DNA of 64,000 nt from Flavobacterium sp. Root901. Its GTDB lineage: Bacteria; Bacteroidota; Bacteroidia; Flavobacteriales; Flavobacteriaceae. The stretch lies in NCBI RefSeq assembly GCF_001429765.1, contig NZ_LMJB01000001.1:666346-730345 (forward strand). The letters run 5' to 3'. Below are positions 52,625-61,386 of this stretch, piece after piece. Under the pieces are notes generated by a model. It did not search any database. It was given only the letters and a program-made list of their open reading frames with translations, and was not told the DNA's origin. The translations under genes and the position numbers were made by a program. Each line of letters opens with the position of its first letter. The first letter of the stretch is position 1.

Positions 52625-53044
52625 ATGGCAACAAATAGAACTTTTACAATGATTAAACCAGATGCTGTTGCAAACGGACACATCGGTAATATCTTAGCAA
52701 TGATCACAAATGGTGGTTTCAAAATCGTTTCATTAAAATTAACTCAATTAACTGTAGCTGATGCTAAAGCATTTTATGCAGTGCACGCAGAAAGACCTTT
52801 CTACGGAGAATTAGTTGAATTTATGTCACGCGGACCAATTGTTGCTGCAATTTTAGAAAAAGATAACGCAGTAGAAGATTTCAGAACTTTAATTGGAGCT
52901 ACAAATCCTGCTGAAGCTGCTGAAGGAACTATTCGTAAAGCATACGCAACTTCTATTGGAGAAAATGCAGTTCACGGATCAGACAGCGACGAAAATGCTG
53001 CTATCGAAAGTGCTTTTCACTTTGCAGGAAGAGAGCAATTCTAA
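52625..53044 (+). CDS. ndk: Nucleoside diphosphate kinase
   Basis: Transfers the gamma phosphate of ATP to nucleoside diphosphates in the cytoplasm. The 139 residues match the usual length. Signs are [16 protein letters not shown] at the N-terminus, [41 protein letters not shown] and the phospho-histidine site [13 protein letters not shown] near residue 115. It is a single gene with a -7 box at 52594-52601 and a strong terminator at 53081-53118. Confidence 0.97.
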   Translation: MATNRTFTMIKPDAVANGHIGNILAMITNGGFKIVSLKLTQLTVADAKAFYAVHAERPFYGELVEFMSRGPIVAAILEKDNAVEDFRTLIGATNPAEAAEGTIRKAYATSIGENAVHGSDSDENAAIESAFHFAGREQF

Positions 53045-53080
53045 TTTTAGATTTACGAATTTAGATTTAGGTTTAGATAA
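53044..53080. repeat. TTTAGATT-type direct repeat
   Basis: Four loose copies of a TTTAGATT unit (AATTTTAGATTTACG, AATTTAGATTTAGG, TTTAGATAA) lie between the ndk stop and the terminator. The repeat is short and of low complexity. Confidence 0.4.
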
Positions 53081-53118
53081 AAAAAAATCCCGTTTCAAAT
53101 GAAACGGGATTTTTTTTT
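53081..53118. terminator. Shared terminator of ndk and the convergent secreted-protein gene
   Basis: ATCCCGTTTC-AAAT-GAAACGGGAT is a perfect 10-bp stem flanked by A and T runs. Confidence 0.9.
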
Positions 53119-53132
53119 ATAGCAGATATTGA

Positions 53133-53849
53133 TTAAAGCTTGTCTGACTTTTTAACGATCTTTTCTAATTTATCATCAAGATCTTTTAAAAGCTCTTCTA
53201 ATGCACTTTCGCACATAGGTAATACTTTATCAAGACTTAAAACAGGAACACCACCTACGATTGTTCCGGTTTTCTTAGAGTTTGCCCCTTCAGAAACAGC
53301 AAATACTTTTTTTCCTGTTTTATCATACAAAGCGATTCTGGCGTAAGCTCTCATCTTAACTGTTCCAGTTCCACCAACAGCGAATCCTTTTACTACAGCA
53401 AAATGAATTTCTGTAAATAAAACACCATCAGCTGATTCTTTAAACATTTGAGCAGTTGCTTCTTCATTTGCAGAACCATTGATTCCTTCGTAAATATATT
53501 TATATCCAGGATAGTTAATAATAGTACCGCTTTCTCCGCCTTCTCTTGCAAATTTAGGAGTAAAAGCAATGTATTCCGGTTTTTGAGTCACTTCAGTTTC
53601 AGGAAGTAAATCAAATGGAAATTTTTTAGCATAATCATTAAAAAATGCATTGTGATATTTCTCTAAAATTGGAGAAAGGTTAAAATTTGGATTATTCCCT
53701 AAATCTGCTATCGCAGCCAGTCCGTTTAAACCCAATTCAGAAAGACCGATTGTTTTATCTGTGTAGAAAGATACAACGGCAACTTTTTTCTTTTGAGAAT
53801 AACTGTTTAAGGCAAATAATACGGTTAAAATAAGTAATACTTTTTTCAT
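53133..53849 (-). CDS. Secreted protein of unknown function
   Basis: I do not recognise the family. The 238 residues start with a signal peptide (about 1-18, ending LNSYSQ). The mature part opens with KKKVAVVSFYTDKTIGLSELG. Later parts include PFDLLPETEVTQKPEYIAF, GVLFTEIHFAVVKGFAVGGTG and TVKMRAYARIALYDKTGKKVF, and the protein ends in a charged helix. The alternating strands and the segment order look like a small alpha/beta envelope protein of the kind with GNA1162 or CsgG-like folds, but this is a guess. It is a single gene with a shared terminator. Confidence 0.75.
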   Translation of the reverse strand: MKKVLLILTVLFALNSYSQKKKVAVVSFYTDKTIGLSELGLNGLAAIADLGNNPNFNLSPILEKYHNAFFNDYAKKFPFDLLPETEVTQKPEYIAFTPKFAREGGESGTIINYPGYKYIYEGINGSANEEATAQMFKESADGVLFTEIHFAVVKGFAVGGTGTVKMRAYARIALYDKTGKKVFAVSEGANSKKTGTIVGGVPVLSLDKVLPMCESALEELLKDLDDKLEKIVKKSDKL

Positions 53850-53984
53850 GTCTTGGATTTGATTTGTTTGTTAATTATTAAGCTGTTATTTAAAAAAATA
53901 CTTCGCGCCCAAATGTATCAAAAAAAAACACTCCTAAAATAGAAGTGTAATATTTATTTTATTAATTAAATTAACAATTAAAAA

Positions 53985-54281
53985 TTATCGCAAAACAACA
54001 TCTTTTACAACCTCACGTCCAAGTTCTTCATTAATCATTTTAACTATTTTAGATTTGCCGTGGCTTAATTCTTCCCTTAAAACTGCCGATCCAAGTTCAA
54101 CATACAGTGTACTCCCTTTCAAAACCACGTTTCTTGTATATGTCTTTACACCATTTCCCATTAAATTTCCCCAGGCTTCTTTTACATCAATCTGATCCAT
54201 TCCGGGCTGTAATTTATTTACCTGAATGATCTGTTGCAAAACAGCACCAATTGTACTTTCGTTATTTAGTCTTTTTGCCAT
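53985..54281 (-). CDS. DUF721 (DciA-like) protein
   Basis: A 98-residue protein with the DUF721 core: IGAVLQQIIQVNKLQPGMDQ, VKEAWGNLMGNGVKTYTRN, LKGSTLYVELGSAVLREELSHGK and KIVKMINEEL. The domain is related to DciA, a loader of the replicative helicase in many bacteria without DnaC, and also occurs in other nucleic-acid-binding proteins. Its start overlaps the end of the lipoprotein gene upstream by 20 bases, indicating joint translation. Confidence 0.88.
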   Translation of the reverse strand: MAKRLNNESTIGAVLQQIIQVNKLQPGMDQIDVKEAWGNLMGNGVKTYTRNVVLKGSTLYVELGSAVLREELSHGKSKIVKMINEELGREVVKDVVLR

Positions 54282-54702
54282 CGTTTAAGATATTTATTGG
54301 TCCTGTTTTTTTATAATGATATTCTTTATTCTGGTCATTTTTTACCACAAATTCCTCATCAGAAATTGAAATTAATTCTTCACTCCATTTAGCATAATCT
54401 GTATTATAATCTAAAAAAGCACCTTTATCAGTAAATCTAACCGAAACCTTTTCAAAAGTATTTGTTGTTAAAAAAGTTCCGTCCAGCTGTGCCATAACTT
54501 TCGTTCGGGTTCCAGTAGTTCCTTTAATTTTAAAAAAATCAAAATTCTCATTCATTCCGTAAATCTTGTCTTCGCCTTTGTCAAAAACCACTTTTTCAAT
54601 TTCCCAATAGCCATTTAATTTTGCAATATCTGCTGGCTTTATTTCTTGTTTACAGCTTATCATCAAAAGCGATAAGACCAAAATCATAAAAGTTTTTTTC
54701 AT
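54262..54702 (-). CDS. Lipocalin-like small lipoprotein
   Basis: A 146-residue protein with a lipoprotein signal (LLMISCKQE). The mature part (LNGYWEIEKVVFDKGEDKIYG, FFKIKGTTGTRTKVMAQLDG, VSVRFTDKGAFLDYNTDYAKW, EEFVVKNDQNKEYHYKK) has the beta-strand rhythm of lipocalin-like domains common in Bacteroidota. Its function is unknown. The DUF721 gene overlaps its 3' end by 20 bases. Upstream is a 316-base gap with a repeat element. Confidence 0.82.
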   Translation of the reverse strand: MKKTFMILVLSLLMISCKQEIKPADIAKLNGYWEIEKVVFDKGEDKIYGMNENFDFFKIKGTTGTRTKVMAQLDGTFLTTNTFEKVSVRFTDKGAFLDYNTDYAKWSEELISISDEEFVVKNDQNKEYHYKKTGPINILNDGKKTK

Positions 54703-54718
54703 AATTATAATATTAATA

Positions 54719-54815
54719 AGAAGCTATTCCTGCTGTCCGCTGTATCTTTTCCTTGCTAAAGAAGCAAGAAAAAGGATGCCGCTTCCATCAGGGCTAGGGA
54801 TCCATTTTCAAAAGA
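54719..54815. repeat. Structured repeat element upstream of a divergent lipoprotein pair
   Basis: The phrase GCTATTCCTGCTGTCCGCTG leads into an imperfect hairpin (TCTTTTCCTTGCT, AAAGA, AGCAAGAAAAAGGA). GATGCCGCTTCCATCAGGGC follows and then CTAGGGAT. Its mix of conserved-looking ends and a variable stem-loop resembles a known kind of interspersed element of Flavobacteriia (from memory). It fills about a third of the 316-base gap. The rest is AT-rich, without a visible gene. Confidence 0.55.
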
Positions 54816-55018
54816 AATTTAGTGGTTACAAAGGTAAGTTATAAAGTACAAAAGAAATGTTTTTTACTTCCATTTATCAATCACTTCTCAAAAAAAAATC
54901 ATTTCAGAAAAAAAACTTATTCTAACAGCATTAAACCATATGGAGGCCAAAACTCAACAAAATCCATGAGACTTTTGTAAACAACTACCAATTTTAATTT
55001 TATCATATTTAAAAAGTA

Positions 55019-55552
55019 ATGAATAAATCTTTTATTATATTTCCGGGCTTACTATTATTAATTACAGCCTGCACACAATCAAATTCGGAAAAAATAAGAG
55101 GTTCAAAACCTTTGCAAATTGAAACCAACAACAATTATAATGTATTAGAAAATAAAGACAGTTCAAATTCTGTAAAAGGAAATTTTTCAAACAAATCGCT
55201 TCAAGAAAATTCGTCAATAAAAATTATTGAATCTAAATTGATAAAAAATCAATATTCAGATCATCGGGATATTAAAATTGTCTTTAAAAATTCCGGAAAA
55301 AAAGATATCCAGGCCATTAAATTTGAGTGGTATTGCGAAAATTCATTTAACGAACCAGCAAATGGAAGATATTTTTACGGCGAAGGAAGATTTACAGGAG
55401 AAATTACATGTTTACTAAAAGCCGGTAAAAGTGTAACTAAAGTCTGGGAAGATTTCTCTACAGATGCAAATCGCATTATGAATGCAAGAGCCTATTATGT
55501 AGTGTTTACTGACGGCACTAAGTGGAAACTCAATAAAAGCACAAATCATTAA
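55019..55552 (+). CDS. Small lipoprotein of unknown function
   Basis: No family recognised. The 177 residues have a lipoprotein signal (LITACTQSN). The first part after Cys is polar and probably disordered (about 20-70). The rest, from SSIKIIESKLIKNQYSDHRD through IKIVFKNSGKKDIQAIKFEW to GTKWKLN, is a single beta-rich domain. It has the pattern of an FxLRTY- or Ig-like domain dealing with transport or binding (KNSGKKDIQAIKF is a typical DUF-type strand pair). It is 71 bases ahead of the serine hydrolase, with a separate -7 box between, so it is likely a separate transcript. Confidence 0.75.
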   Translation: MNKSFIIFPGLLLLITACTQSNSEKIRGSKPLQIETNNNYNVLENKDSSNSVKGNFSNKSLQENSSIKIIESKLIKNQYSDHRDIKIVFKNSGKKDIQAIKFEWYCENSFNEPANGRYFYGEGRFTGEITCLLKAGKSVTKVWEDFSTDANRIMNARAYYVVFTDGTKWKLNKSTNH

Positions 55553-55586
55553 AAATAAGTTTTATTATGCATTAAACTATTTTGCA

Positions 55587-55594
55587 TATTTTTG
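55587..55594 (+). promoter_or_regulatory. Candidate -7 box of the serine hydrolase gene (TATTTTTG)
   Basis: An exact TAnnTTTG match 29 bases before the ATG at 55624. The -33 box is unclear. Confidence 0.4.
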
Positions 55595-55623
55595 ATCAAA
55601 CCCCAAACTAAAACTAAAAAACC

Positions 55624-56694
55624 ATGATCAAAACTATTTGCACAATCCTGACTGCATTATTGCTTATTAGCTGCAGCAAAGACTCATCAGAACCTGATCC
55701 GGTTCCAACTTCATCAGAAAACATGTATTTTCCTCCACTATCAGGAACAACATGGGAAACAAAATCTATTGCCGATTTAAAATGGAATCAAAATGCTGTT
55801 CAGCCGCTTTTAGATTATCTCGAATTAAAACACTCTAAGTCCTTTATTATTTTAGTTAATGGGCGAATTGTGATGGAAAATTATTTTAACGGTCATACTG
55901 CAGCAACAAATTGGTATTGGGCAAGTGCCGGAAAAACATTAACTTCAACTGTAACCGGAATTGCACAACAAGAAGGTTTATTAAATATCAACAATAAAGT
56001 TTCACAATACATTGGAACGGGCTGGACAAGTGAAACATTAGCTCAGGAAAACCAAATTACCTGCAAACATTTGTTAACTATGACATCCGGACTTAATGAT
56101 TCAACAGATGATGTAGATCCGGCAAGTTTAATTTACAAAGCCGATGCAGGATCCAGATGGGCATATCATAATGTGTATGTAAAACTACAGGACGTTGTGG
56201 CGAGTGCAAGCGGACAGACCTGGGAAAATTATTTCAATACCAAATTAAGAGATAAAATAGGAATGAACGGATCCTGGGTGCAGCTAGGCGTTAACAGCGT
56301 TTATACCAGTACATCCAGAAGTATGGCACGTTTTGGATTGCTAATGCTTAACAAAGGAAAATGGGAAAACAACGTAGTTTTAAACGAAACTTATTTTAAT
56401 GAAGCAACTAATACCTCTCAAAATATCAATTTAGGATATGGTTATTTATGGTGGTTAAATGGCAAAAGTTCGTATCATTTACCACAATCGCAGCTTACTT
56501 TTCAGGGAAGCGTAATTCCAACCGGACCAAGTGATATGTTTATGGCTTTAGGAAAAAACGATCAGAAAATCTATGTTGTTCCGAGCAAAAAAATGGTTAT
56601 AATCAGAATGGGAGACGCAGCGGATAACGTAAATCTTGCCTTATCTGATTTTGACAAAGTTTTATGGCAAAAAATCAGCGCTTTATATCAATAA
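55624..56694 (+). CDS. Serine hydrolase, beta-lactamase class C-like, lipoprotein
   Basis: A 356-residue envelope lipoprotein (LLISCSKDS). The catalytic Ser-x-x-Lys is in WYWASAGKTLTSTV (SAGK), followed by the Tyr motif in WAYHNVYVKL (YHN rather than the usual YxN). The third site is near MFMALGKNDQKIYVV, where Gly-Lys-Asn replaces the usual Lys-Thr-Gly. The family includes esterases, D-aminopeptidases and carboxypeptidases, and actual beta-lactamase activity is unlikely. The gene ends in a terminator at 56701-56736. Confidence 0.9.
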   Translation: MIKTICTILTALLLISCSKDSSEPDPVPTSSENMYFPPLSGTTWETKSIADLKWNQNAVQPLLDYLELKHSKSFIILVNGRIVMENYFNGHTAATNWYWASAGKTLTSTVTGIAQQEGLLNINNKVSQYIGTGWTSETLAQENQITCKHLLTMTSGLNDSTDDVDPASLIYKADAGSRWAYHNVYVKLQDVVASASGQTWENYFNTKLRDKIGMNGSWVQLGVNSVYTSTSRSMARFGLLMLNKGKWENNVVLNETYFNEATNTSQNINLGYGYLWWLNGKSSYHLPQSQLTFQGSVIPTGPSDMFMALGKNDQKIYVVPSKKMVIIRMGDAADNVNLALSDFDKVLWQKISALYQ

Positions 56695-56700
56695 TAAGAT

Positions 56701-56736
56701 AAAACACCGGCATTTAAAATAAATCCCGGTGTTTTT
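56701..56736. terminator. Shared terminator of serine hydrolase and ftsY operon
   Basis: AAAACACCGG and CCGGTGTTTTT form a 10-bp stem with T runs on both strands. It lies between convergent transcripts. Confidence 0.8.
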
Positions 56737-56755
56737 ACTAAATATGATATTTTTA

Positions 56756-56935
56756 TTATCTCTTAGTACGCAATCTTTTTAAAATTCCCATAAAAAAGAA
56801 ACCTAATCCAAGAACTAATAAAACGTAGTAAAATGAAAGACTGTTATCTCTTGTAAGATTCGCCAAAACAAAACAAACAACACTCGCAAAGTAAAACGTA
56901 AGCGGTGTAATATTTTTAAAAGAAGAAAAACTCAT
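56756..56935 (-). CDS. Small membrane protein downstream of ftsY (59 aa)
   Basis: A short reading frame of 59 residues starting MSFSSFKNITPLTFYF, with two hydrophobic stretches (about residues 12-26 and 35-50) joined by NLTRDNSL, and a basic end GILKRLRTKR. The start lies 7 bases after the ftsY stop, and a terminator follows 20 bases past its end, so an operon with ftsY is likely. The positive C-terminus and two helices suggest an inner-membrane hairpin. The function is unknown. Real status rests on spacing and composition. Confidence 0.75.
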   Translation of the reverse strand: MSFSSFKNITPLTFYFASVVCFVLANLTRDNSLSFYYVLLVLGLGFFFMGILKRLRTKR

Positions 56936-56942
56936 TAATTCA

Positions 56943-57896
56943 TTATTTAAAGAAACTGTCTACGAATTCATATTTATTAAAGACTTGTAAATCTTCTATT
57001 CCTTCGCCAACACCAATATATTTTACAGGAATTTGAAATTGGTCTGAAATACCAATTACAACGCCTCCTTTTGCTGTTCCGTCTAGTTTTGTAACCGCTA
57101 ATGAAGTTACTTCTGTAGCTGCTGTAAATTGTTTTGCCTGCTCAAAAGCATTTTGACCTGTAGAACCATCCAAAACCAAAAGAACATCATGAGGTGCATC
57201 CGCTACAACTTTTTGCATTACACGTTTTACTTTTGAAAGTTCGTTCATCAAATTAATTTTATTATGCAAACGTCCTGCAGTATCAATAATTACAATATCT
57301 GCATTTTGTGCCACAGCCGACTGAAGGGTATCAAAAGCTACCGAAGCAGGATCACTTCCCATATTTTGTTTCACAATCGGAACATTTACTCTGTCAGCCC
57401 AAACCTGTAATTGATCGATCGCAGCAGCACGGAAAGTATCTGCAGCACCTAAAACTACTTTATAACCCGATTTTTTAAACTGATAAGCCAATTTTCCAAT
57501 TGTTGTAGTTTTTCCAACACCATTTACTCCAACAACCATTAAAACGTATGGTTTTTTATCTTTTGGAATTTCAAATTCAGTTGCTTCTCCAGTATTTGTT
57601 TCAGATAAAAGTCCTCCTATTTCATCACGAAGAATCTGGTTTAATTCATCTGTTCCTAAATATCTATCTGCCGCTACACGCTTTTCAATTCTTTCAATGA
57701 TTTTTAACGTTGTGTTTACCCCAACGTCTGAACCTACCAAAACTTCTTCCAGATTATCTAAAACATCGTCATCGACTTTAGATTTTCCGGCTACGGCTTT
57801 ACTTAATTTTGAGAAAAAAGTAGTTTTTGTTTTTTCAAGACCTTTATCTAAAGTCTCTTTTTTTTCGGTAGAAAATAATTTTTTAAAAAAACTCAT
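56943..57896 (-). CDS. ftsY: Signal recognition particle receptor FtsY
   Basis: GTPase that docks the ribosome-SRP complex at the inner membrane. The 317 residues have an N domain (SFFKKLFSTEKKETLDKGLE, about 2-70) and an NG GTPase core: P-loop GVNGVGKTTTIGKLA, VVLGAADTFRAAAIDQLQVWA, DIVIIDTAGRLHN, SLAVTKLDGTAKGG. The short N-terminus lacks the long acidic A domain of E. coli FtsY, as in many Bacteroidota. Upstream is the rpmB-rpmG-DUF4295 operon, separated by its own terminator; a small membrane protein follows. Confidence 0.97.
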   Translation of the reverse strand: MSFFKKLFSTEKKETLDKGLEKTKTTFFSKLSKAVAGKSKVDDDVLDNLEEVLVGSDVGVNTTLKIIERIEKRVAADRYLGTDELNQILRDEIGGLLSETNTGEATEFEIPKDKKPYVLMVVGVNGVGKTTTIGKLAYQFKKSGYKVVLGAADTFRAAAIDQLQVWADRVNVPIVKQNMGSDPASVAFDTLQSAVAQNADIVIIDTAGRLHNKINLMNELSKVKRVMQKVVADAPHDVLLVLDGSTGQNAFEQAKQFTAATEVTSLAVTKLDGTAKGGVVIGISDQFQIPVKYIGVGEGIEDLQVFNKYEFVDSFFK

Positions 57897-58105
57897 TTTA
57901 AATTTATTGTTAGTTGTAGATTGTTTTTAAAATCTCAAACAATCCTTTGTTTACAGAATACCGTTTTCAATTTTAATTCAACAGGAAAATTCTTTCATTT
58001 ACTATTTTTATTCAAGTAAAGATAAAGAGTATAACCGGAACTAATATTTAAAAAAAACACAAATTGACTGGTTTCTATAAAATTTTAAACAAATATAAAA
58101 AATAA

Positions 58106-58135
58106 AAAAGCTACTTCCGAATGAAAGTAGCTTTT
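58106..58135 (-). terminator. Terminator of the rpmB-rpmG-DUF4295 operon
   Basis: AAAAGCTACTT and AAGTAGCTTTT form an 11-bp stem. On the minus strand it is followed by TTTATTTTTTA. Confidence 0.8.
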
Positions 58136-58154
58136 CTATATATTGTAATTGTAA

Positions 58155-58307
58155 TTATTTCTTTTTCAAGAATTCATCAACTTCTTCAGGAGCCATAATA
58201 GATTCTACGAATGTATATGCGCCAGTTTTAGGAGATTTTACCATTTTGATGGCTTTTGATAATCTCTTAGAAGATGTTTGTAACGATGCTACGGTTTTCT
58301 TTGCCAT
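58155..58307 (-). CDS. DUF4295 small protein (50 aa)
   Basis: A 50-residue basic protein (MAKKTVASLQTSSKRLSKAI..., ending EEVDEFLKKK). The size, the Lys-rich start and its place after rpmB and rpmG match the DUF4295 family that is conserved next to ribosomal protein genes in Bacteroidota. It is probably ribosome-associated, but no role has been shown that I know of. It lies 77 bases after rpmG and is closed by the terminator at 58106-58135. The length is close to that of small ribosomal proteins. Confidence 0.88.
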   Translation of the reverse strand: MAKKTVASLQTSSKRLSKAIKMVKSPKTGAYTFVESIMAPEEVDEFLKKK

Positions 58308-58384
58308 GATTCAAATGTTATTTGAAGTTTTTTATAAAACTCTAAATGGCAAAACCATTTGAGATTTACAAAAATCTCTAATTA

Positions 58385-58567
58385 TTACTTAATTTCTTTG
58401 TGAACAGTTACACGTTTCAAGATTGGATTAAATTTTTTAATCTCTAATCTGTCTGGAGTATTTTTTTTGTTCTTAGTTGTAATATATCTAGAAGTTCCCG
58501 GAACACCAGAAGTCTTGTGCTCAGTACATTCTAAAATTACCTGGATTCTATTACCTTTCTTTGCCAT
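58385..58567 (-). CDS. rpmG: 50S ribosomal protein L33
   Basis: Small ribosomal protein of 60 residues, [21 protein letters not shown]..., with [19 protein letters not shown] and the end [11 protein letters not shown]. The fold is L33. The usual CxxC zinc motifs are reduced to a single Cys (ECTEH), so this is the zinc-free (C-minus) type. It lies 27 bases after rpmB. Confidence 0.97.
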
Positions 58568-58594
58568 CTTGCTATATATTTATTTAGGAAAAGA

Positions 58595-58831
58595 TTATTT
58601 GATAAATCCTTCTGACTGTGCTTTTTTCAAAACAGCAGTGATTCCATTTTTATTAATTGTTTTTATCGTAGATGCTGCTACTCTAAGAGTAATCCATCTA
58701 TCTTCTTCTGGAAGATAAAAACGCTTTTTAACTAAGTTTACAGAAAACTTTCTCTTAGTTTTGTTCATAGCGTGAGAAACGTTATTTCCTACCATCGCTC
58801 TTTTACCTGTAAGGTCACAAACTCTTGACAT
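58595..58831 (-). CDS. rpmB: 50S ribosomal protein L28
   Basis: Large-subunit protein of 78 residues, [27 protein letters not shown]..., with [11 protein letters not shown]-like ([17 protein letters not shown]) and the end [12 protein letters not shown]. It has only the first Cys of the usual CxxC pairs, so it is also a zinc-free type, matching the L33 neighbour. It opens the rpmB-rpmG-DUF4295 operon. CinA follows upstream after 71 bases on the same strand. Confidence 0.97.
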   Translation of the reverse strand: MSRVCDLTGKRAMVGNNVSHAMNKTKRKFSVNLVKKRFYLPEEDRWITLRVAASTIKTINKNGITAVLKKAQSEGFIK

Positions 58832-58902
58832 TATACTTATCTTTTATCGTTATTCAAAATCAGGGTGCAAAGAAAAGAAAAATAAACCATTGTAGCAAAA
58901 AA

Positions 58903-60174
<1,272 letters not shown>

Positions 60175-60340
60175 TTATAATTTTATAAGTGTAATTATGG
60201 AATAAGATTGCAGAAATAATTTGGGGCAGGAAAACAAAAGAGAATTTCTTTTTATTATGTGAAGGAAGTTTTAAAAGTGCGGGTTAAAAAAACAAAAATT
60301 TATTCCGCTTTTTCAGAATCAAAAGCGGAATTATTTTGAG

Positions 60341-60685
60341 TTATATTTCAAAGTCTTTTTTAATCTCTTTAATCGCGTCTTTTACCTGTACTTTTATACT
60401 TTTAAAAGTTTCGATAATATCTTTTTTCTTTCCTTCTGCTTTTGTCCAGGCTTCGACTTGCAGAATTTCTTCAAAAGCAACATTCAGTCCCATTAAATCC
60501 AGTGTAGGTTTTATTTTATGCGCGTATGAATATGCATATTTATGATCTTTTTTCTTGATTCCTTCTTTGATTTGTTTCAAGTCTTCAGGAACTTCCGTAA
60601 CAAATAGTTTTAGAATTTCGTTTACAAATTCCGGGTCATTGTCTGAAAGCGCATACACTTTCGAAAGGTTATACTTTAAAGCCAT
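60341..60685 (-). CDS. Histidine-containing phosphotransfer (Hpt) protein
   Basis: A 114-residue all-helical protein with the Hpt pattern: YALSDNDPEFVNEILKLFV, DLKQIKEGIKKKDHKYAYSY, and the phospho-accepting His56 in YAHKIKPTLDLMGLN. It would carry a phosphate between a hybrid kinase and a response regulator, but neither is next to it. Its ATG shares one base with the stop of the upstream FAH-family gene (TAATG), so it is translated together with it. The partner kinase must be elsewhere. Confidence 0.88.
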   Translation of the reverse strand: MALKYNLSKVYALSDNDPEFVNEILKLFVTEVPEDLKQIKEGIKKKDHKYAYSYAHKIKPTLDLMGLNVAFEEILQVEAWTKAEGKKKDIIETFKSIKVQVKDAIKEIKKDFEI

Positions 60686-61296
60686 TATTTTACTTGTATT
60701 CTGAATAATTTTTTATCTTCTAAAAAGCCTTCTAAAACATCATTAGGTTTTACCGGCGCTACACCGGCAGGCGTTCCCGTAAAAATAATATCTCCAATTT
60801 TTAACGTAAAAAACTGCGAAACATACGAAACCAATTCATCAATTTTCCAAAGCATAAAGCTTGTATTTCCCTTTTGAACTGTTTCAGAATTATTTTTGAG
60901 TTCAAACGTAAGATTTTCTAATGAAACAAAATCATTTTTTGGTAAAAAATCTCCAATAACGGCAGAACCGTCAAAAGCTTTTGCTTTTTCCCAAGGCAGT
61001 CCTTTTGCTTTTAATTTATCCTGTAAATCTCTGGCAGTAAAATCGATACCTACACTAATCTCATCATAATATTTGTGCGCAAACTTAGGTTCAATATACT
61101 TTCCAACTTTGTTAATTTTCACAATTATTTCTAATTCGTGATGAACTTCCTCAGAAAATTCCGGGATTACAAACGGATGCTGTTTCAATAAAACCGCAGA
61201 ATCGGGCTTCATAAAAACAACAGGCTCATCCGGACGTTCGTTTTTTAATTCTTCAATATGATTGGTATAATTTCTACCGATACAGATGATTTTCAT
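60685..61296 (-). CDS. Fumarylacetoacetate hydrolase (FAH)-family protein
   Basis: A 203-residue metal-dependent hydrolase or decarboxylase. Signs are MKIICIGRNYTNHIEELKNE, VFMKPDSAVL, VHHELEIIVKI (metal Glu residues), SVGIDFTARDLQDKLKAKGL, PWEKAKAFDGSAVIGDF and DIIFTGTPAGVAPVKPNDVL. The short form resembles YcgM/FAHD1-type acylpyruvases and oxaloacetate decarboxylases. The start directly follows a repeat (61303-61386) on its upstream side. It overlaps the Hpt gene by one base at its end. Confidence 0.92.
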   Translation of the reverse strand: MKIICIGRNYTNHIEELKNERPDEPVVFMKPDSAVLLKQHPFVIPEFSEEVHHELEIIVKINKVGKYIEPKFAHKYYDEISVGIDFTARDLQDKLKAKGLPWEKAKAFDGSAVIGDFLPKNDFVSLENLTFELKNNSETVQKGNTSFMLWKIDELVSYVSQFFTLKIGDIIFTGTPAGVAPVKPNDVLEGFLEDKKLFRIQVK

Positions 61297-61302
61297 TCTT
61301 TT

Positions 61303-61386
61303 TAAAGGTACTGAGATTCTGAGATCCTAAGGTTCTAAGAAATTGAGAAAAACTCAGGAACTTAGAATCTTAGGAGCTTAGAGCCT
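61303..61386. repeat. CTTAGAATCTTAG-type inverted repeat
   Basis: The element fills the gap between the exonuclease stop and the FAH-family start. Left arm: AAGGTACTGAGATTCTGAG, ATCCTAAGGTTCTAAG. Right arm: CTTAGAATCTTAGGAGCTTA, GAGCCTT. The arms are imperfect inverted copies of each other. The left arm matches the repeat at 32837-32874, which also lies next to a start codon. Confidence 0.65.

Noticed and set aside
55624-56694. Antibiotic-resistance beta-lactamase
   Set aside because: The third catalytic motif is not KTG and the protein is a lipoprotein of the broad class C-like serine hydrolase group; resistance is not supported.
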